Below are positions 8,570-16,501 of a stretch of DNA of 64,000 bases, piece by piece. The notes under the pieces were generated by a model, which did not search any database, had not been told where the DNA came from, and saw only the letters and a list, made by a program, of their open reading frames with translations. This stretch comes from WM-3-3 sp041660045 (GTDB lineage Bacteria; Pseudomonadota; Gammaproteobacteria; Methylococcales; Methylomonadaceae). The DNA is taken from positions 1-64,000 of the forward strand of contig JBAZXA010000011.1 of assembly GCA_041660045.1 (NCBI GenBank). The letters are read 5' to 3'. A program made the position numbers and the translations under genes. How positions within the stretch are numbered: the first letter of the stretch is position 1; every line of letters begins with the position of its first letter.

Positions 8570-10162
8570 AGCATAATTTCTCCGTTTGTTTGGATCAGGG
8601 TGGTGATGGTGAAAGCCTTTGTATAAGGCACAAGTGATGCCTAGATTTTTTTCCCATAGCCATTGTTCATCACTGGCATAGGCCACCCGATTAGCCACTT
8701 TGCGGACACAACAGGTAACCAAATCCCATGGAAAAGGCTGACCATCAATAATGCAAGGGATCAAGCGTTCAATAACTTTCTTTTTTAAACTGTCAGTGAC
8801 ATTGTCGCCGTAGGCTGCACTAGCAATATCCTTGGGGAGCGGCGAACTAATGGGCCAAATTACCTTAGTTTTCGGTTTTTTGCCTGTCTCATTGGGGATT
8901 TCTTGGGTACGGCGTTGATACCAAGCAAATTGTTCATGCCAATTTTCTAAGCGTACCAGAAATTCAGGACCGAACATTTCCCGATAATAAATAATCCCCA
9001 TGCGCCCAGGTGTTGCGGAATCAATGCCCATGATGATGATTTGTTCATGGTCGCTTAACTTGGCGGCATAGCCTGCCATGCGGTTTCTGAGTCGCCGCGC
9101 GTAAGATTCGCCTATGTCTATGGTATGGTCTATTGTAATGTCAGGTGTTGGGCTAGCGACTTCCTCGACAATACTTAAATCTGGCTCTTCGTTGTCGAAC
9201 AGGGACAAGCTGTCTTGCAAAGGATCGGGAATATCTTTGCCCGACACTGCCCACGCCACATAGGCTTGGTCGCCGTTTCGGAAACCTTGCCGTTGAATCA
9301 GCCAGCTTAAGGCGTTGTGGGCTTTTTGGGAGACATCAAAACCGATGCCGCAGGCTTGGTCATCTTCAAGAAACCGCCCGCGATAGGTATAGCCGCTGGT
9401 ATCGTTTGACGAAATCAATTTAGCTTTGTCACCAGAATGGCGAATTTTGGCGGGATGTTTGGTAGACAAGGTTTGCAGGTTTCCGGTGATGTAACACAAA
9501 CCCGTGCCGCTGCTGTCCGAAGTGTCGTAAGCAATCCAGCTTGCTTGAATGGAGGTGTCTTTCCAGGTGTCCGCGTTGGGGTCAGCATCTTTTTCTACCG
9601 TCCAACACACCAGCGCCGAACCTTGGTCTAATGCGCCTTTTTCTTTGGGCAATACTTTAAAAATCTTGGGTGCTTCGCCATCTTCGCTATTCCATTGCGT
9701 TAAAAGCTGATGGTTGGTATCAACAAATAGAATTTTGTGAGCCACCAAGTCGGCAATCACCGTGCCTTTTTTGATGTATTGGTAAATGGCTTGGACTTTA
9801 GGATGGGCGTGTTCGGAAGTACACCATGCCGCCAATTGCTTTTGATACCCTTCGAAATAGGCTTTTTTCTGTCCGCCGTGTTCTGCGTAATCTTTGGCGA
9901 CATATTGCAGTTTATCGGCGAGTGGATGCGGGGCTTCGCCACTGCTGCGGCTTGCTGAGCTTTCCGTGGCGGGTAAAATAATCTGAGTCTTTTCCAACAC
10001 CGACGCGTTTCTAAATTTGCCTTCACCGTCAAGCACGATATTGATATGGGCATTTTGCAGGGTGTGGCTGGTTGGCATTAACGGCTGCTTGCCTTCTTCA
10101 ATCGGTAAATCCAAAGCGCTGACCGCTTCGTAGGTCTGGTAAAGCTTTTCCATCCAACTCAT
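8162..10162 (-). CDS. cas8c: Cascade large subunit Cas8c (Csd1)
   Basis: At 666 residues it has the length and features of Csd1: an N-terminal part beginning MSWMEKLYQTYEAVSALDLP, and a C-terminal helical region (SRDYLFGRLLAIAERIEDIA) equivalent to the small subunit. Cas8c recognises the PAM and recruits Cas3. It overlaps both cas5 upstream (4 nt) and cas7 downstream (4 nt). Its C-terminal 135 codons probably also yield a separate Cas11c. Confidence 0.96.
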   Translation of the reverse strand: MSWMEKLYQTYEAVSALDLPIEEGKQPLMPTSHTLQNAHINIVLDGEGKFRNASVLEKTQIILPATESSASRSSGEAPHPLADKLQYVAKDYAEHGGQKKAYFEGYQKQLAAWCTSEHAHPKVQAIYQYIKKGTVIADLVAHKILFVDTNHQLLTQWNSEDGEAPKIFKVLPKEKGALDQGSALVCWTVEKDADPNADTWKDTSIQASWIAYDTSDSSGTGLCYITGNLQTLSTKHPAKIRHSGDKAKLISSNDTSGYTYRGRFLEDDQACGIGFDVSQKAHNALSWLIQRQGFRNGDQAYVAWAVSGKDIPDPLQDSLSLFDNEEPDLSIVEEVASPTPDITIDHTIDIGESYARRLRNRMAGYAAKLSDHEQIIIMGIDSATPGRMGIIYYREMFGPEFLVRLENWHEQFAWYQRRTQEIPNETGKKPKTKVIWPISSPLPKDIASAAYGDNVTDSLKKKVIERLIPCIIDGQPFPWDLVTCCVRKVANRVAYASDEQWLWEKNLGITCALYKGFHHHHPDPNKRRNYAMALEENYHSRDYLFGRLLAIAERIEDIALSISGENRPTTAARLMQRFADRPYETWRTIELALQPYMQRLRVSRGGFLTNRLKELDAIIDLFDPADFTSKSPLSGEFLLGYHCQRQHAKIKSETETNTNELTGDPA

Positions 10163-10863
10163 AGCAAAGCCTCTTCTTGTTCTACTGCCAATAAGTTTTC
10201 GCCGACACCAAATTCTTTCATGGTCATGGGTCTGACGAAGCGGCGCACTGGACAGTGTTCAGGGCGTGGAAATTCCAAAATGCCGTTTTTAAGTGTGGCT
10301 TGCCAAAATTGGCTGTGCAGTTCTTCAATGCCGGTTTCGTCGGGGTAGGCGAAACTATGGAACATCAGGCCAAAAGGTATATCAGGCGTTTCATCATAAA
10401 CCCCTTCGCCTGAACCGAATTCACAGGGTTTTATGTAGGCTTGGCAGTCGCGTGTACCTAAGAAAATATCCTGCCTGCCGCCTTTTTCTAAAGTGCGCTT
10501 TAAGATGTTGAAATGCTTGCCATCAATGCGGTCGGCTGCCAATTCTGGACGGTGTTCGTTCCATTCAAAATGCGCTTGCACTTGGTATTCCACATCGCGC
10601 AGAAAGGTATAAATCGCCAAGCTGTTGCCGCCGTTCCAAACTAAAGGCTTCGTGCCTTTAGTTTGGGTGCGCAAAGGCTTCATTACCCGCACTTTATCAA
10701 CATGCCAGATCAGCGTCGGTTTCCAATAAATGGATTTGAGTACGCCTTTTATCGCTTCGTAAGTCGGCAGGTGGTAGGAACATTTTTCACCACCGATTCG
10801 GGTGATCGGGTCGGTAAACAAAGCGTACCGTCCCCATAATCGAAAACTAATGCTGTTTTTCAC
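10159..10863 (-). CDS. cas5: Cas5c (Cas5d) crRNA-processing nuclease and Cascade subunit
   Basis: At 234 residues, with KNSISFRLWGRYALFTDP at the start, it matches Cas5d. In type I-C this protein replaces Cas6, cutting the pre-crRNA below the repeat hairpin to leave an 11-nt handle, then staying in Cascade. The start is a GTG at 10863 with a very strong Shine-Dalgarno (CAGGAGGGAA). The gene is separated from cas3 by 495 bp instead of following it directly; that gap holds the pseudo-repeat module described below. Confidence 0.95.
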   Translation of the reverse strand: MKNSISFRLWGRYALFTDPITRIGGEKCSYHLPTYEAIKGVLKSIYWKPTLIWHVDKVRVMKPLRTQTKGTKPLVWNGGNSLAIYTFLRDVEYQVQAHFEWNEHRPELAADRIDGKHFNILKRTLEKGGRQDIFLGTRDCQAYIKPCEFGSGEGVYDETPDIPFGLMFHSFAYPDETGIEELHSQFWQATLKNGILEFPRPEHCPVRRFVRPMTMKEFGVGENLLAVEQEEALL

Positions 10864-10958
10864 GGTTTCCCTCCTGAGCTATAAAAATAATGGCTTCGGT
10901 TGTGCCGATAATTTCTTTTGAATCCAAGTGCGAGTATGGAAACAAAAACCGTAAATCA

Positions 10959-11057
10959 GTTAAATCCACATCGCCGACTAAGTCGGCGATGACATTACTA
11001 TTTTGTTAGTCAATCAATGACAATTTCAATCCACGCTCCCCTATTACAAGAAGAGAC
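10959..11057 (-). ncRNA. creA-like: CreA-like crRNA-like RNA: degenerate repeat, 31-nt pseudo-spacer, degenerate repeat
   Basis: On the minus strand, 11057-11023 reads GTCTCTTC...GGGGAGCGTGGATTGAAAT. The last 13 bases before the terminal T equal the array repeat, and CTCTTC pairs with GGGGAG, so a Cas5d-type hairpin plus the 11-nt handle is kept although the loop and stem sequence have diverged. A 31-nt pseudo-spacer follows (11022-10992). The second degenerate repeat (10991-10959) has a perfect 10-bp stem, CATCGCCGAC/GTCGGCGATG, then GTGGATTTAAC, matching GTGGATTGAAAC with one gap and one change. This repeat-spacer-repeat layout with decayed repeats is that of CreA antitoxin RNAs and of cas-regulating crRNA-like RNAs. 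The pseudo-spacer matches the promoter at 11269-11297. No separate promoter was found; it may be transcribed from its own weak promoter or by read-through. Confidence 0.8.
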
Positions 11058-11067
11058 GAATAACTAC

Positions 11068-11235
11068 TTAGTTGATATAGTTTTTAACTATTGCTATAGC
11101 AGCAACAGCACCTATACAAGAAATAGCTTTTAACACCATCATCATGGTTATCCCTTTTGGGATTTTTCCGAAAAACAACATCGTAAAATAATCATCTTCA
11201 TTTTTTGCAACCGTAAATACCCACTTAGGAGGCAT
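11068..11235 (-). CDS. Small hydrophobic peptide, candidate CreT-like toxin (55 codons)
   Basis: The ORF starts at an ATG at 11235 with an AGGA Shine-Dalgarno seven bases upstream and ends with TAA at 11068-11070, 10 bp before the pseudo-repeat. The peptide begins MPPKWVFTVAKNEDDYF, has a middle FFGKIPKG and one long hydrophobic stretch at residues 29-50 (ending AISCIGAVAAIAIV), then a basic tail KNYIN. One transmembrane segment and this size resemble membrane-acting toxins of type I TA systems. It resembles no cas gene. Its promoter is the predicted target of the adjacent crRNA-like RNA, which is the main reason to regard it as a toxin. Expression and toxicity are inferred. Confidence 0.65.
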   Translation of the reverse strand: MPPKWVFTVAKNEDDYFTMLFFGKIPKGITMMMVLKAISCIGAVAAIAIVKNYIN

Positions 11236-11268
11236 ATTTGTTTCCTTTAATTTCAGATTCGAAATTAG

Positions 11269-11297
11269 AGTCTATGTTCAAATAAATCTTCTGTCAA
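11269..11297 (-). promoter_or_regulatory. Sigma-70 promoter of the 55-codon ORF
   Basis: Minus strand: -35 TTGACA (11297-11292, full consensus), a 17-bp spacer, and -10 TAGACT (11274-11269, 4 of 6). Expected transcript start is near 11263, about 28 nt before the small ORF. It faces the ORF, the crRNA-like RNA and cas5. Confidence 0.75.
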
Positions 11298-11310
11298 TGA
11301 TTTACTAAAA
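11289..11310 (+). promoter_or_regulatory. Predicted Cascade target: TTC PAM plus seed-matched protospacer over the -35 box
   Basis: The plus strand carries TTC at 11289-11291, the canonical I-C PAM, followed by TGTCAATGATTTACTAAAA. The pseudo-spacer begins TGTCATTGATTGACTAACA. Within the first 19 positions the only differences are at 6, 12 and 18, the bases flipped out of pairing in type I R-loops. Beyond position 19 the match breaks down (21 of 31 overall), which would favour binding without Cas3 cleavage. The protospacer covers the -35 hexamer. Confidence 0.8.
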
Positions 11311-11323
11311 TTATAATTCCCTG

Positions 11324-11347
11324 AATCCCAAGCTTCAGCTTGAGATT
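11324..11347 (-). terminator. Hairpin after cas3, possible terminator
   Basis: On the minus strand AATCTCAAGCT pairs with AGCTTGGGATT around a 2-nt loop (11 bp, one G-U), 12 bp past the cas3 stop, followed by AT-rich sequence. It could separate cas3 transcription from the downstream promoter; the U-run is not immediate, so this is tentative. Confidence 0.5.
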
Positions 11348-11358
11348 CTGTGGAACGG

Positions 11359-13830
11359 CTATAAAATATTTATTTCAAATTTGCCGACAGGCTCGGTGGA
11401 CAAGCCAAATTCTGGGCTGTAATAGCGTTCATCCAAGTAATAAATGCCTTCGCCCTGAATTTCGATCACGGCCTGTTGCTCAAGCAATTTTTTCCACACG
11501 TTCGGGAACACGTTGACGCTGTATTTTTGGGCTTGTTTTAAACACACAAAATAGCGTTTGGCATCAAACTGTTTGGGTATGCCGGACAGGTCTTTTATCA
11601 GCTCTTTGCCTTGCCCGTATGGCACAATGACAGAATAAGTCGGCGCGTCGATGGCTTTAAAAGCAGCACCTGCGGTCATGAACGATTGCTTTAAATATAG
11701 CGGCGCGTTTTTGCCAATGTTCGATTTATTTTCACTGAGTAAATTTAACAGCGAGTCGGTTCTTCCCGCCTCTTGTGCAGTTAACGGATACGCCATTTGG
11801 TCGGCACGTTCATAGAAGTAGTAGTCGAAATATCGCGCCATGACTTCGGGTGCCAACAAATCATCGCCGTTAACCTCATGAAAGACGCGCCTGGTTTTTT
11901 CTTGGCCTACTTTGATGTCAATCAGTTGGTCAATGGTTTCTTGAGCGGGATTAACGACATGAACCGTGGCGGTTGCCATGCGTCCATTTCTGTTGCATCG
12001 CCCAGCGGCTTGGGCAATGGAATCCAGCCCCGCCAAAAAGCGGATGACGCTGGCAAAATCTATGTCAACACCCGCTTCGATTAATTGGGTGCTGAAACAG
12101 AGAACAGGCAAATTATCCGTTAAGCGTTCGCGCATTTTTTCGAACAATTCGCTGCGGTGGGCAGAACATTGGTGGGTGCTGAGGTGGAACAGGCTGGTTT
12201 TGTCCACGGTTTCTGAGCATTGCACATACAGGGCTTGCGCCCAAGCTTTGGTGTTGACGATAACTAAGCAATTGCCTTTTTCTTTAAATTCAGACAAGGC
12301 CAAATTGGTGACCTCCTCCACTGACCAGCCTTCGGGTTTGGTTTTGTTGCTGATATTGACGCGTTTTAATTGTTCGAATAATAGGCCAACATCGGCAACC
12401 AGTTCATTTTCTGGGGGTATTTGCAACTGACCATTGGCTTTGGTTTTTTCGGGCAATTTGTCTAACAAGGGTTGGGTTGCGGTGCAAAGTACGGCGGTGG
12501 TTTTGGCATGAAGCGTTAAAAAATTCAATGCGTTACAAAACAAATGCGTGCAATTGATCGGCAGGGTTTGGATTTCGTCAAAAATGACGATGCTATTTGC
12601 CAGTTGGTGCAGTCGCCGTACGCCGCGTGTGCCGCCACTAAACAGGGTTGCCAAAAACTGTACCATTGTGGTCATGACGATAGGCGCGTCCCAGTTTTCA
12701 GCGACCAATTTGCTGTGCCAAGTTTGCTGTTCGGGTTCTAAGTTTGAATGGTGTTCCAGTACCCAAGGGTAATCGTCGCCAAGCTGTTCAACAGCCTTAC
12801 GGATGGCATTGGCATTTTGTTCAATGATGGAGGTGTAAGGGATGATGTAGATGATGCGTTCCAGATTGTGCTTTTCGGCATGATGCAGCGCGAAACGTAA
12901 GCTGGCGTAGGTTTTACCGCCGCCTGTCGGTACGGTTAGGGTGTAAATGCCTTGGTCTTGGGTTGCCCGATTTTTACAGGTGTCAGAAATATCGCGGCGG
13001 ATGGCGTTAATGGCAGAATCGGCGGTGTTATTTTGTTGTTTAGCCAAAAACGATTCTAGGCGGTCAATGGCAATAGGCCATGACACGGCTTTATTCCTAT
13101 GCCGGGCTTGTTCTGGGTTTTCAAAATCAGCACTGTTGATGCGGTCGGCATCTATCAGGCAACTGAATAAAAACCGCGTCCAAAATCCCATATAGAATTG
13201 TTTGATGGTTTCAGAAGGTGCTGTTTTGACGACTAACCTTATTTGTTTAAACATATTCGCTATAAGCGAAACATCGGCCAGTTGTTTTGCTGTGTTCAAA
13301 ATGATTTGGTCGGCATTGTTTTTGCATTCGGTCAATTTGGTGCGTTCATCGGTTTTTTCTATCCGTTTTTTGAAGACATTAATTTTGTTTGGATCTGATT
13401 CAAATGGATCTAAACAATCAATTAAGCCTCTACCGTGATGCGATGCAATGCACAAAGCTAGAATTTGGGCGCATAATTTGCCTTCACCATTTGATCCATA
13501 TTTGCTTAACGCCTGCCATAACAACTGCGCCCCCGCTGTGGAATGATCGATTTTGCCTTTCTTTGCTTTGGCATCGACATAGTCATCATCAATATCTGGA
13601 TTCAATAGGCCTGTGCCAGATTTTATGTAATCTTGAAAGGCTGCACTGTACTTGCCAAAATCATGCAAAAGCCCTATCAATTCGCCTGCTTGTGCTACAT
13701 TAATTTTGGCCGCGAATTGCTTGGCTATTAGCGCCACTTCTTGTAAATGTTCTGCTACAGTTTGTTTTTTCTTGTCTGAAGTTCGGACATGAGCAATGAA
13801 ACATTCGTCGTTGTTTTGATTTATAGTCAT
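11359..13830 (-). CDS. cas3: CRISPR-associated helicase-nuclease Cas3 (HD domain fused)
   Basis: 823 residues. The N-terminal HD nuclease is marked by His56-Asp57 in GLLHDFGKYS and by ASHHGRG around residue 130. The superfamily 2 helicase follows, with Walker A PTGGGKT at 301-307 and the DEAD-type box DEIQ at 418-421 (IVIFDEIQTL). Cas3 is recruited by Cascade and degrades the non-target strand. It is the first gene of the operon. Its end is followed by a hairpin and a 495-bp gap before cas5, unlike compact I-C operons. Confidence 0.97.
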   Translation of the reverse strand: MTINQNNDECFIAHVRTSDKKKQTVAEHLQEVALIAKQFAAKINVAQAGELIGLLHDFGKYSAAFQDYIKSGTGLLNPDIDDDYVDAKAKKGKIDHSTAGAQLLWQALSKYGSNGEGKLCAQILALCIASHHGRGLIDCLDPFESDPNKINVFKKRIEKTDERTKLTECKNNADQIILNTAKQLADVSLIANMFKQIRLVVKTAPSETIKQFYMGFWTRFLFSCLIDADRINSADFENPEQARHRNKAVSWPIAIDRLESFLAKQQNNTADSAINAIRRDISDTCKNRATQDQGIYTLTVPTGGGKTYASLRFALHHAEKHNLERIIYIIPYTSIIEQNANAIRKAVEQLGDDYPWVLEHHSNLEPEQQTWHSKLVAENWDAPIVMTTMVQFLATLFSGGTRGVRRLHQLANSIVIFDEIQTLPINCTHLFCNALNFLTLHAKTTAVLCTATQPLLDKLPEKTKANGQLQIPPENELVADVGLLFEQLKRVNISNKTKPEGWSVEEVTNLALSEFKEKGNCLVIVNTKAWAQALYVQCSETVDKTSLFHLSTHQCSAHRSELFEKMRERLTDNLPVLCFSTQLIEAGVDIDFASVIRFLAGLDSIAQAAGRCNRNGRMATATVHVVNPAQETIDQLIDIKVGQEKTRRVFHEVNGDDLLAPEVMARYFDYYFYERADQMAYPLTAQEAGRTDSLLNLLSENKSNIGKNAPLYLKQSFMTAGAAFKAIDAPTYSVIVPYGQGKELIKDLSGIPKQFDAKRYFVCLKQAQKYSVNVFPNVWKKLLEQQAVIEIQGEGIYYLDERYYSPEFGLSTEPVGKFEINIL

Positions 13831-14342
13831 CAGTCTGCTTCGATCAAAAAGTAGTCTTATTTTGTTGGGCTAACCTAAGGATTGTTAAGTCGGGGATAAT
13901 TTTATTTAGGTATTATTTGTCTTAGACTTTATTGATAATTAACATCCATTATAATTCAATTACTCGTTTTTTATTAGTTTTACACAGGAATTTGGCTGCC
14001 ATACTATAAATCAGCAAAGACAAGTTTTCAGCGATTCCGTGAAATCGAAATCCTATGCGCATCACTCAAGCAATCAAGTTCATGCATTCATAACAAATAT
14101 TCAGTGCGCTTTAGCAGGCAGGCTTTCTTTTTTCTGATTGGTACGGTGTACCTGCTAGACATGTCCTTCACTAAAGTGTTAGCGGCAAGTTTCATTTCTA
14201 TGACTTGTAAGATCTTTCGAGATCGGTTTAACCTTCTAAAATTGTTAACAGACTTTTTTGGCAATAGCCCGTTCGGTAAATTGCAAATAAAGTGGTTATT
14301 TATAGGTAAGGCTTTTTCCATGTACGGAAAATTTTAAATTAC
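13831..14342. other. Intergenic region upstream of cas3
   Basis: This 512-bp AT-rich stretch should include the cas operon promoter. TATAAT-like boxes are present (for example TTATAATGG on the minus strand near 13945), but no good -35 partner was found. Two 77-codon frames overlap on opposite strands at 14088-14337; neither has a recognisable family or clear ribosome site, so neither is called. Confidence 0.4.
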
Positions 14343-15512
14343 TTACGCAGCCTTATCCGGCCAACTCCATGCTGGCGTATTTAATAAATCTTGGCCTAAA
14401 ACTTGGCTTTGGCCTAGGTTTTTTGTTAAGGCGATAGCATAGCATTGGTTGGCTTGTTCAATTTCCGCAATCAGTCCGGCGGCATGGGATACTACCCAAA
14501 CTTGGGTAGATTGAGACGCGCGGATAATTAATCTGGCCAGGGCCGGTAGTAAATCGGGATGTAAGCTGGTTTCTGGTTCGTTTAACACCATTAATGGTGG
14601 CGGCCTGGGAGTGAGCAAGGCAGCCACCCATAATATGTACCGTAGGGTTCCGTCTGAAAACTCCGTTGCCGTCAAGGGTCTTAATAGGCCTTTTTGGTGT
14701 AGCTGTACGCAAAAACGGCTATCTTGCTGTATGGCTATGGTTAACTGGGTATCCGGGAAAGCATCGGCGATGGCTTCATCCAAGGCCTGCACATCACCAA
14801 TTTCAATGATAGTTTGCAAGGCGGCGGCTAAATCCCGGCCATCATGATGCAAGATTGGGGTGCGAGTACCTAACTGCGGTAAGCGTGCCGGCGCTTCTGC
14901 ATCGGTCCGAAAATGGTCGTAAAACCGCCAAGCCCTTATTTGTTCCCGTAGCAGCACGGTTTCGGGCGTTCTGGCGGGATCGGCTATTTGGCTAAATAGA
15001 CTGTCATAATGGGGGGTATGTTGTGCTATTACCTCCCATTGCCGATCGCTGCGGACTTTGATGATTGAATTTTCCCGCTCAACAAGGGCATTGGCTGGCC
15101 TATAGCGGTGTCCCGCCCAAATTGATTCCCGCTTTATTTCTGGATCTAAGCTAAAGGCAGAACGCGATGGTGTCGGCAGCCCTAAGGCTATGGCATAACC
15201 AAAATCATCACCGGAAAACCCTAAACGTAAGCGCTGTTTTTTTTGCCGCGGGCCGCCTTGGATGGCAACACTACCATCAAGCATGCCTTTTGCGAGTTTT
15301 TCAGGGCCTGCCCAAAACGTTGAATCCAACCCGCCTTCTCTCGCTAAGGCATTCACCACGCCACCTTGTGCCGTTTCTGCCAGCAGCCTTAAGGCTCGAT
15401 ATAGGTTGGACTTGCCACTGGCATTTGGCCCAGTAATTAAATTTAACGGGCCTAACGGTATGACCACATTCAGCAAAGATCGGTAGTTGCTGATCGCCAA
15501 GGTGTTAATCAT
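14343..15512 (-). CDS. AAA family ATPase (RecF/SMC-like, COG4637 type)
   Basis: 389 residues. The start INTLAISNYRSLLNVVIPLG and Walker A GPNASGKSNLYRAL at about residues 29-42 identify an SMC/RecF-like ABC ATPase. Near the end, VLNEPETSLHPDLLPALARLI is the Walker B and D-loop region and VWVVSHAAGLIAEI the H-loop. Such stand-alone ATPases are widespread, and some act in defence with a partner nuclease, but no partner is visible and the protein has no TOPRIM extension. It ends about 510 bp from cas3 and is followed by hflC in the same direction. Function is unknown. Confidence 0.85.
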   Translation of the reverse strand: MINTLAISNYRSLLNVVIPLGPLNLITGPNASGKSNLYRALRLLAETAQGGVVNALAREGGLDSTFWAGPEKLAKGMLDGSVAIQGGPRQKKQRLRLGFSGDDFGYAIALGLPTPSRSAFSLDPEIKRESIWAGHRYRPANALVERENSIIKVRSDRQWEVIAQHTPHYDSLFSQIADPARTPETVLLREQIRAWRFYDHFRTDAEAPARLPQLGTRTPILHHDGRDLAAALQTIIEIGDVQALDEAIADAFPDTQLTIAIQQDSRFCVQLHQKGLLRPLTATEFSDGTLRYILWVAALLTPRPPPLMVLNEPETSLHPDLLPALARLIIRASQSTQVWVVSHAAGLIAEIEQANQCYAIALTKNLGQSQVLGQDLLNTPAWSWPDKAA

Positions 15513-15535
15513 GTTTATTAAGCTGGTTGCCGGAT

Positions 15536-16501
15536 TTATTGGTTTTTTTGTTCTACCCGCTTGAGCCTGGCATACAAATCACTATTGGTGGAGAGTACTA
15601 GCGTTGAGTCGGCATTGATGACTTTACGGTAAGTTTCCATACTTTTTAGGAATTTATAAAATTCAACGGCTTCAGGCTTTTGCGCATAGGCAGTCGCATA
15701 AACTTCTGTCGCCTTGGCATCGGCCTCGCCTTGGATTTCTTGTACCTGCTTATAAGCCGTGGATTCTATCTGTTTGATGTCGCGCTCTTTATTACCATTA
15801 ATGCGCGCGGCCTCACCCTCACCTTCGGAGCGGAAGCGCTGGGCAATTTGTAAACGTTCGCTGATCATGCGTTGATAAATACGTTCCAAGACTTGCTGAT
15901 TGTAATTGATGCGTTTAAAACGCACATCCAACAACTCTATGCCAAATTCAGCCAATTTAGGCACAGACGCATCAAACACAGTTTTTTCTATCGCAGCCCG
16001 CCCTACCCTAATCGGCCGCAACACCCCTAAGCTAGTATCTACAGCTATGCTAGCCAAGCTGTCATCTTGTAGCGGCTGGCGATTTTTATCTGAGCGGACG
16101 ACTTCAATCAACTCATGGCGGGCAATGGCTGTTCGGGTTTCACTACCTAGAATATCTTCCAAGCGGGACTGTGCACTGCGTTCATCCCGTAAACGTAAGT
16201 AATAACGCATAGGCTCTGAAATCCGCCAGCGTGCAAAAGTATCAACTTGGACATAGGTTTTATCTTTGGTGGACATTTCTACCATAGGCCCATCCCATGC
16301 CAGATAGCGCTTGTCAAAGCTATTTACTTTCTGCACAAACGGCAGTTTAAAATTTAGGCCAGGGCTAGTGATAGGCTCACCAATAGGCCTACCAAATTGG
16401 GTGAGGATTACCTGCTCGGCTTGGTTTACCGTAAATACCGATTGCAATAGCAACACGGCTATTGCCACCATTAGTATTACATATTTTAGGGCTAGTCTCA
16501 T
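15536..16501 (-). CDS. hflC: FtsH modulator HflC (SPFH/prohibitin family)
   Basis: 321 residues: an N-terminal signal anchor (VILMVAIAVLLLQSVFTVNQ) followed by an SPFH domain with EQVILTQFGRPIGEPI, then a coiled-coil rich in Glu/Ala/Gln (RSEGEGEAARINGNKERDI) and AYAQKPEAVEFYKFLKSMETY, all typical of HflC. With HflK it forms a large periplasmic cage around the FtsH protease and limits its activity on membrane proteins. Its start overlaps the hflK stop by 4 nt. Confidence 0.95.
   Translation of the reverse strand: MRLALKYVILMVAIAVLLLQSVFTVNQAEQVILTQFGRPIGEPITSPGLNFKLPFVQKVNSFDKRYLAWDGPMVEMSTKDKTYVQVDTFARWRISEPMRYYLRLRDERSAQSRLEDILGSETRTAIARHELIEVVRSDKNRQPLQDDSLASIAVDTSLGVLRPIRVGRAAIEKTVFDASVPKLAEFGIELLDVRFKRINYNQQVLERIYQRMISERLQIAQRFRSEGEGEAARINGNKERDIKQIESTAYKQVQEIQGEADAKATEVYATAYAQKPEAVEFYKFLKSMETYRKVINADSTLVLSTNSDLYARLKRVEQKNQ

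Noticed and set aside
10969..10991. Perfect 10-bp hairpin read only as a rho-independent terminator
   Set aside because: It lacks a following U-run and continues into GTGGATTTAAC, so it fits a degenerate second CRISPR repeat better, though it could also slow transcription.
14088..14337. Two opposite 77-codon frames upstream of cas3
   Set aside because: They overlap each other almost fully, lack recognisable families and have no convincing ribosome sites; at most one could be real and nothing favours either.
14343..15512. AAA ATPase near cas3 as an accessory CRISPR or OLD-type defence gene
   Set aside because: It is followed by hflCK, has no nuclease partner or TOPRIM domain, and about 510 bp separate it from cas3; a defence role is not supported.
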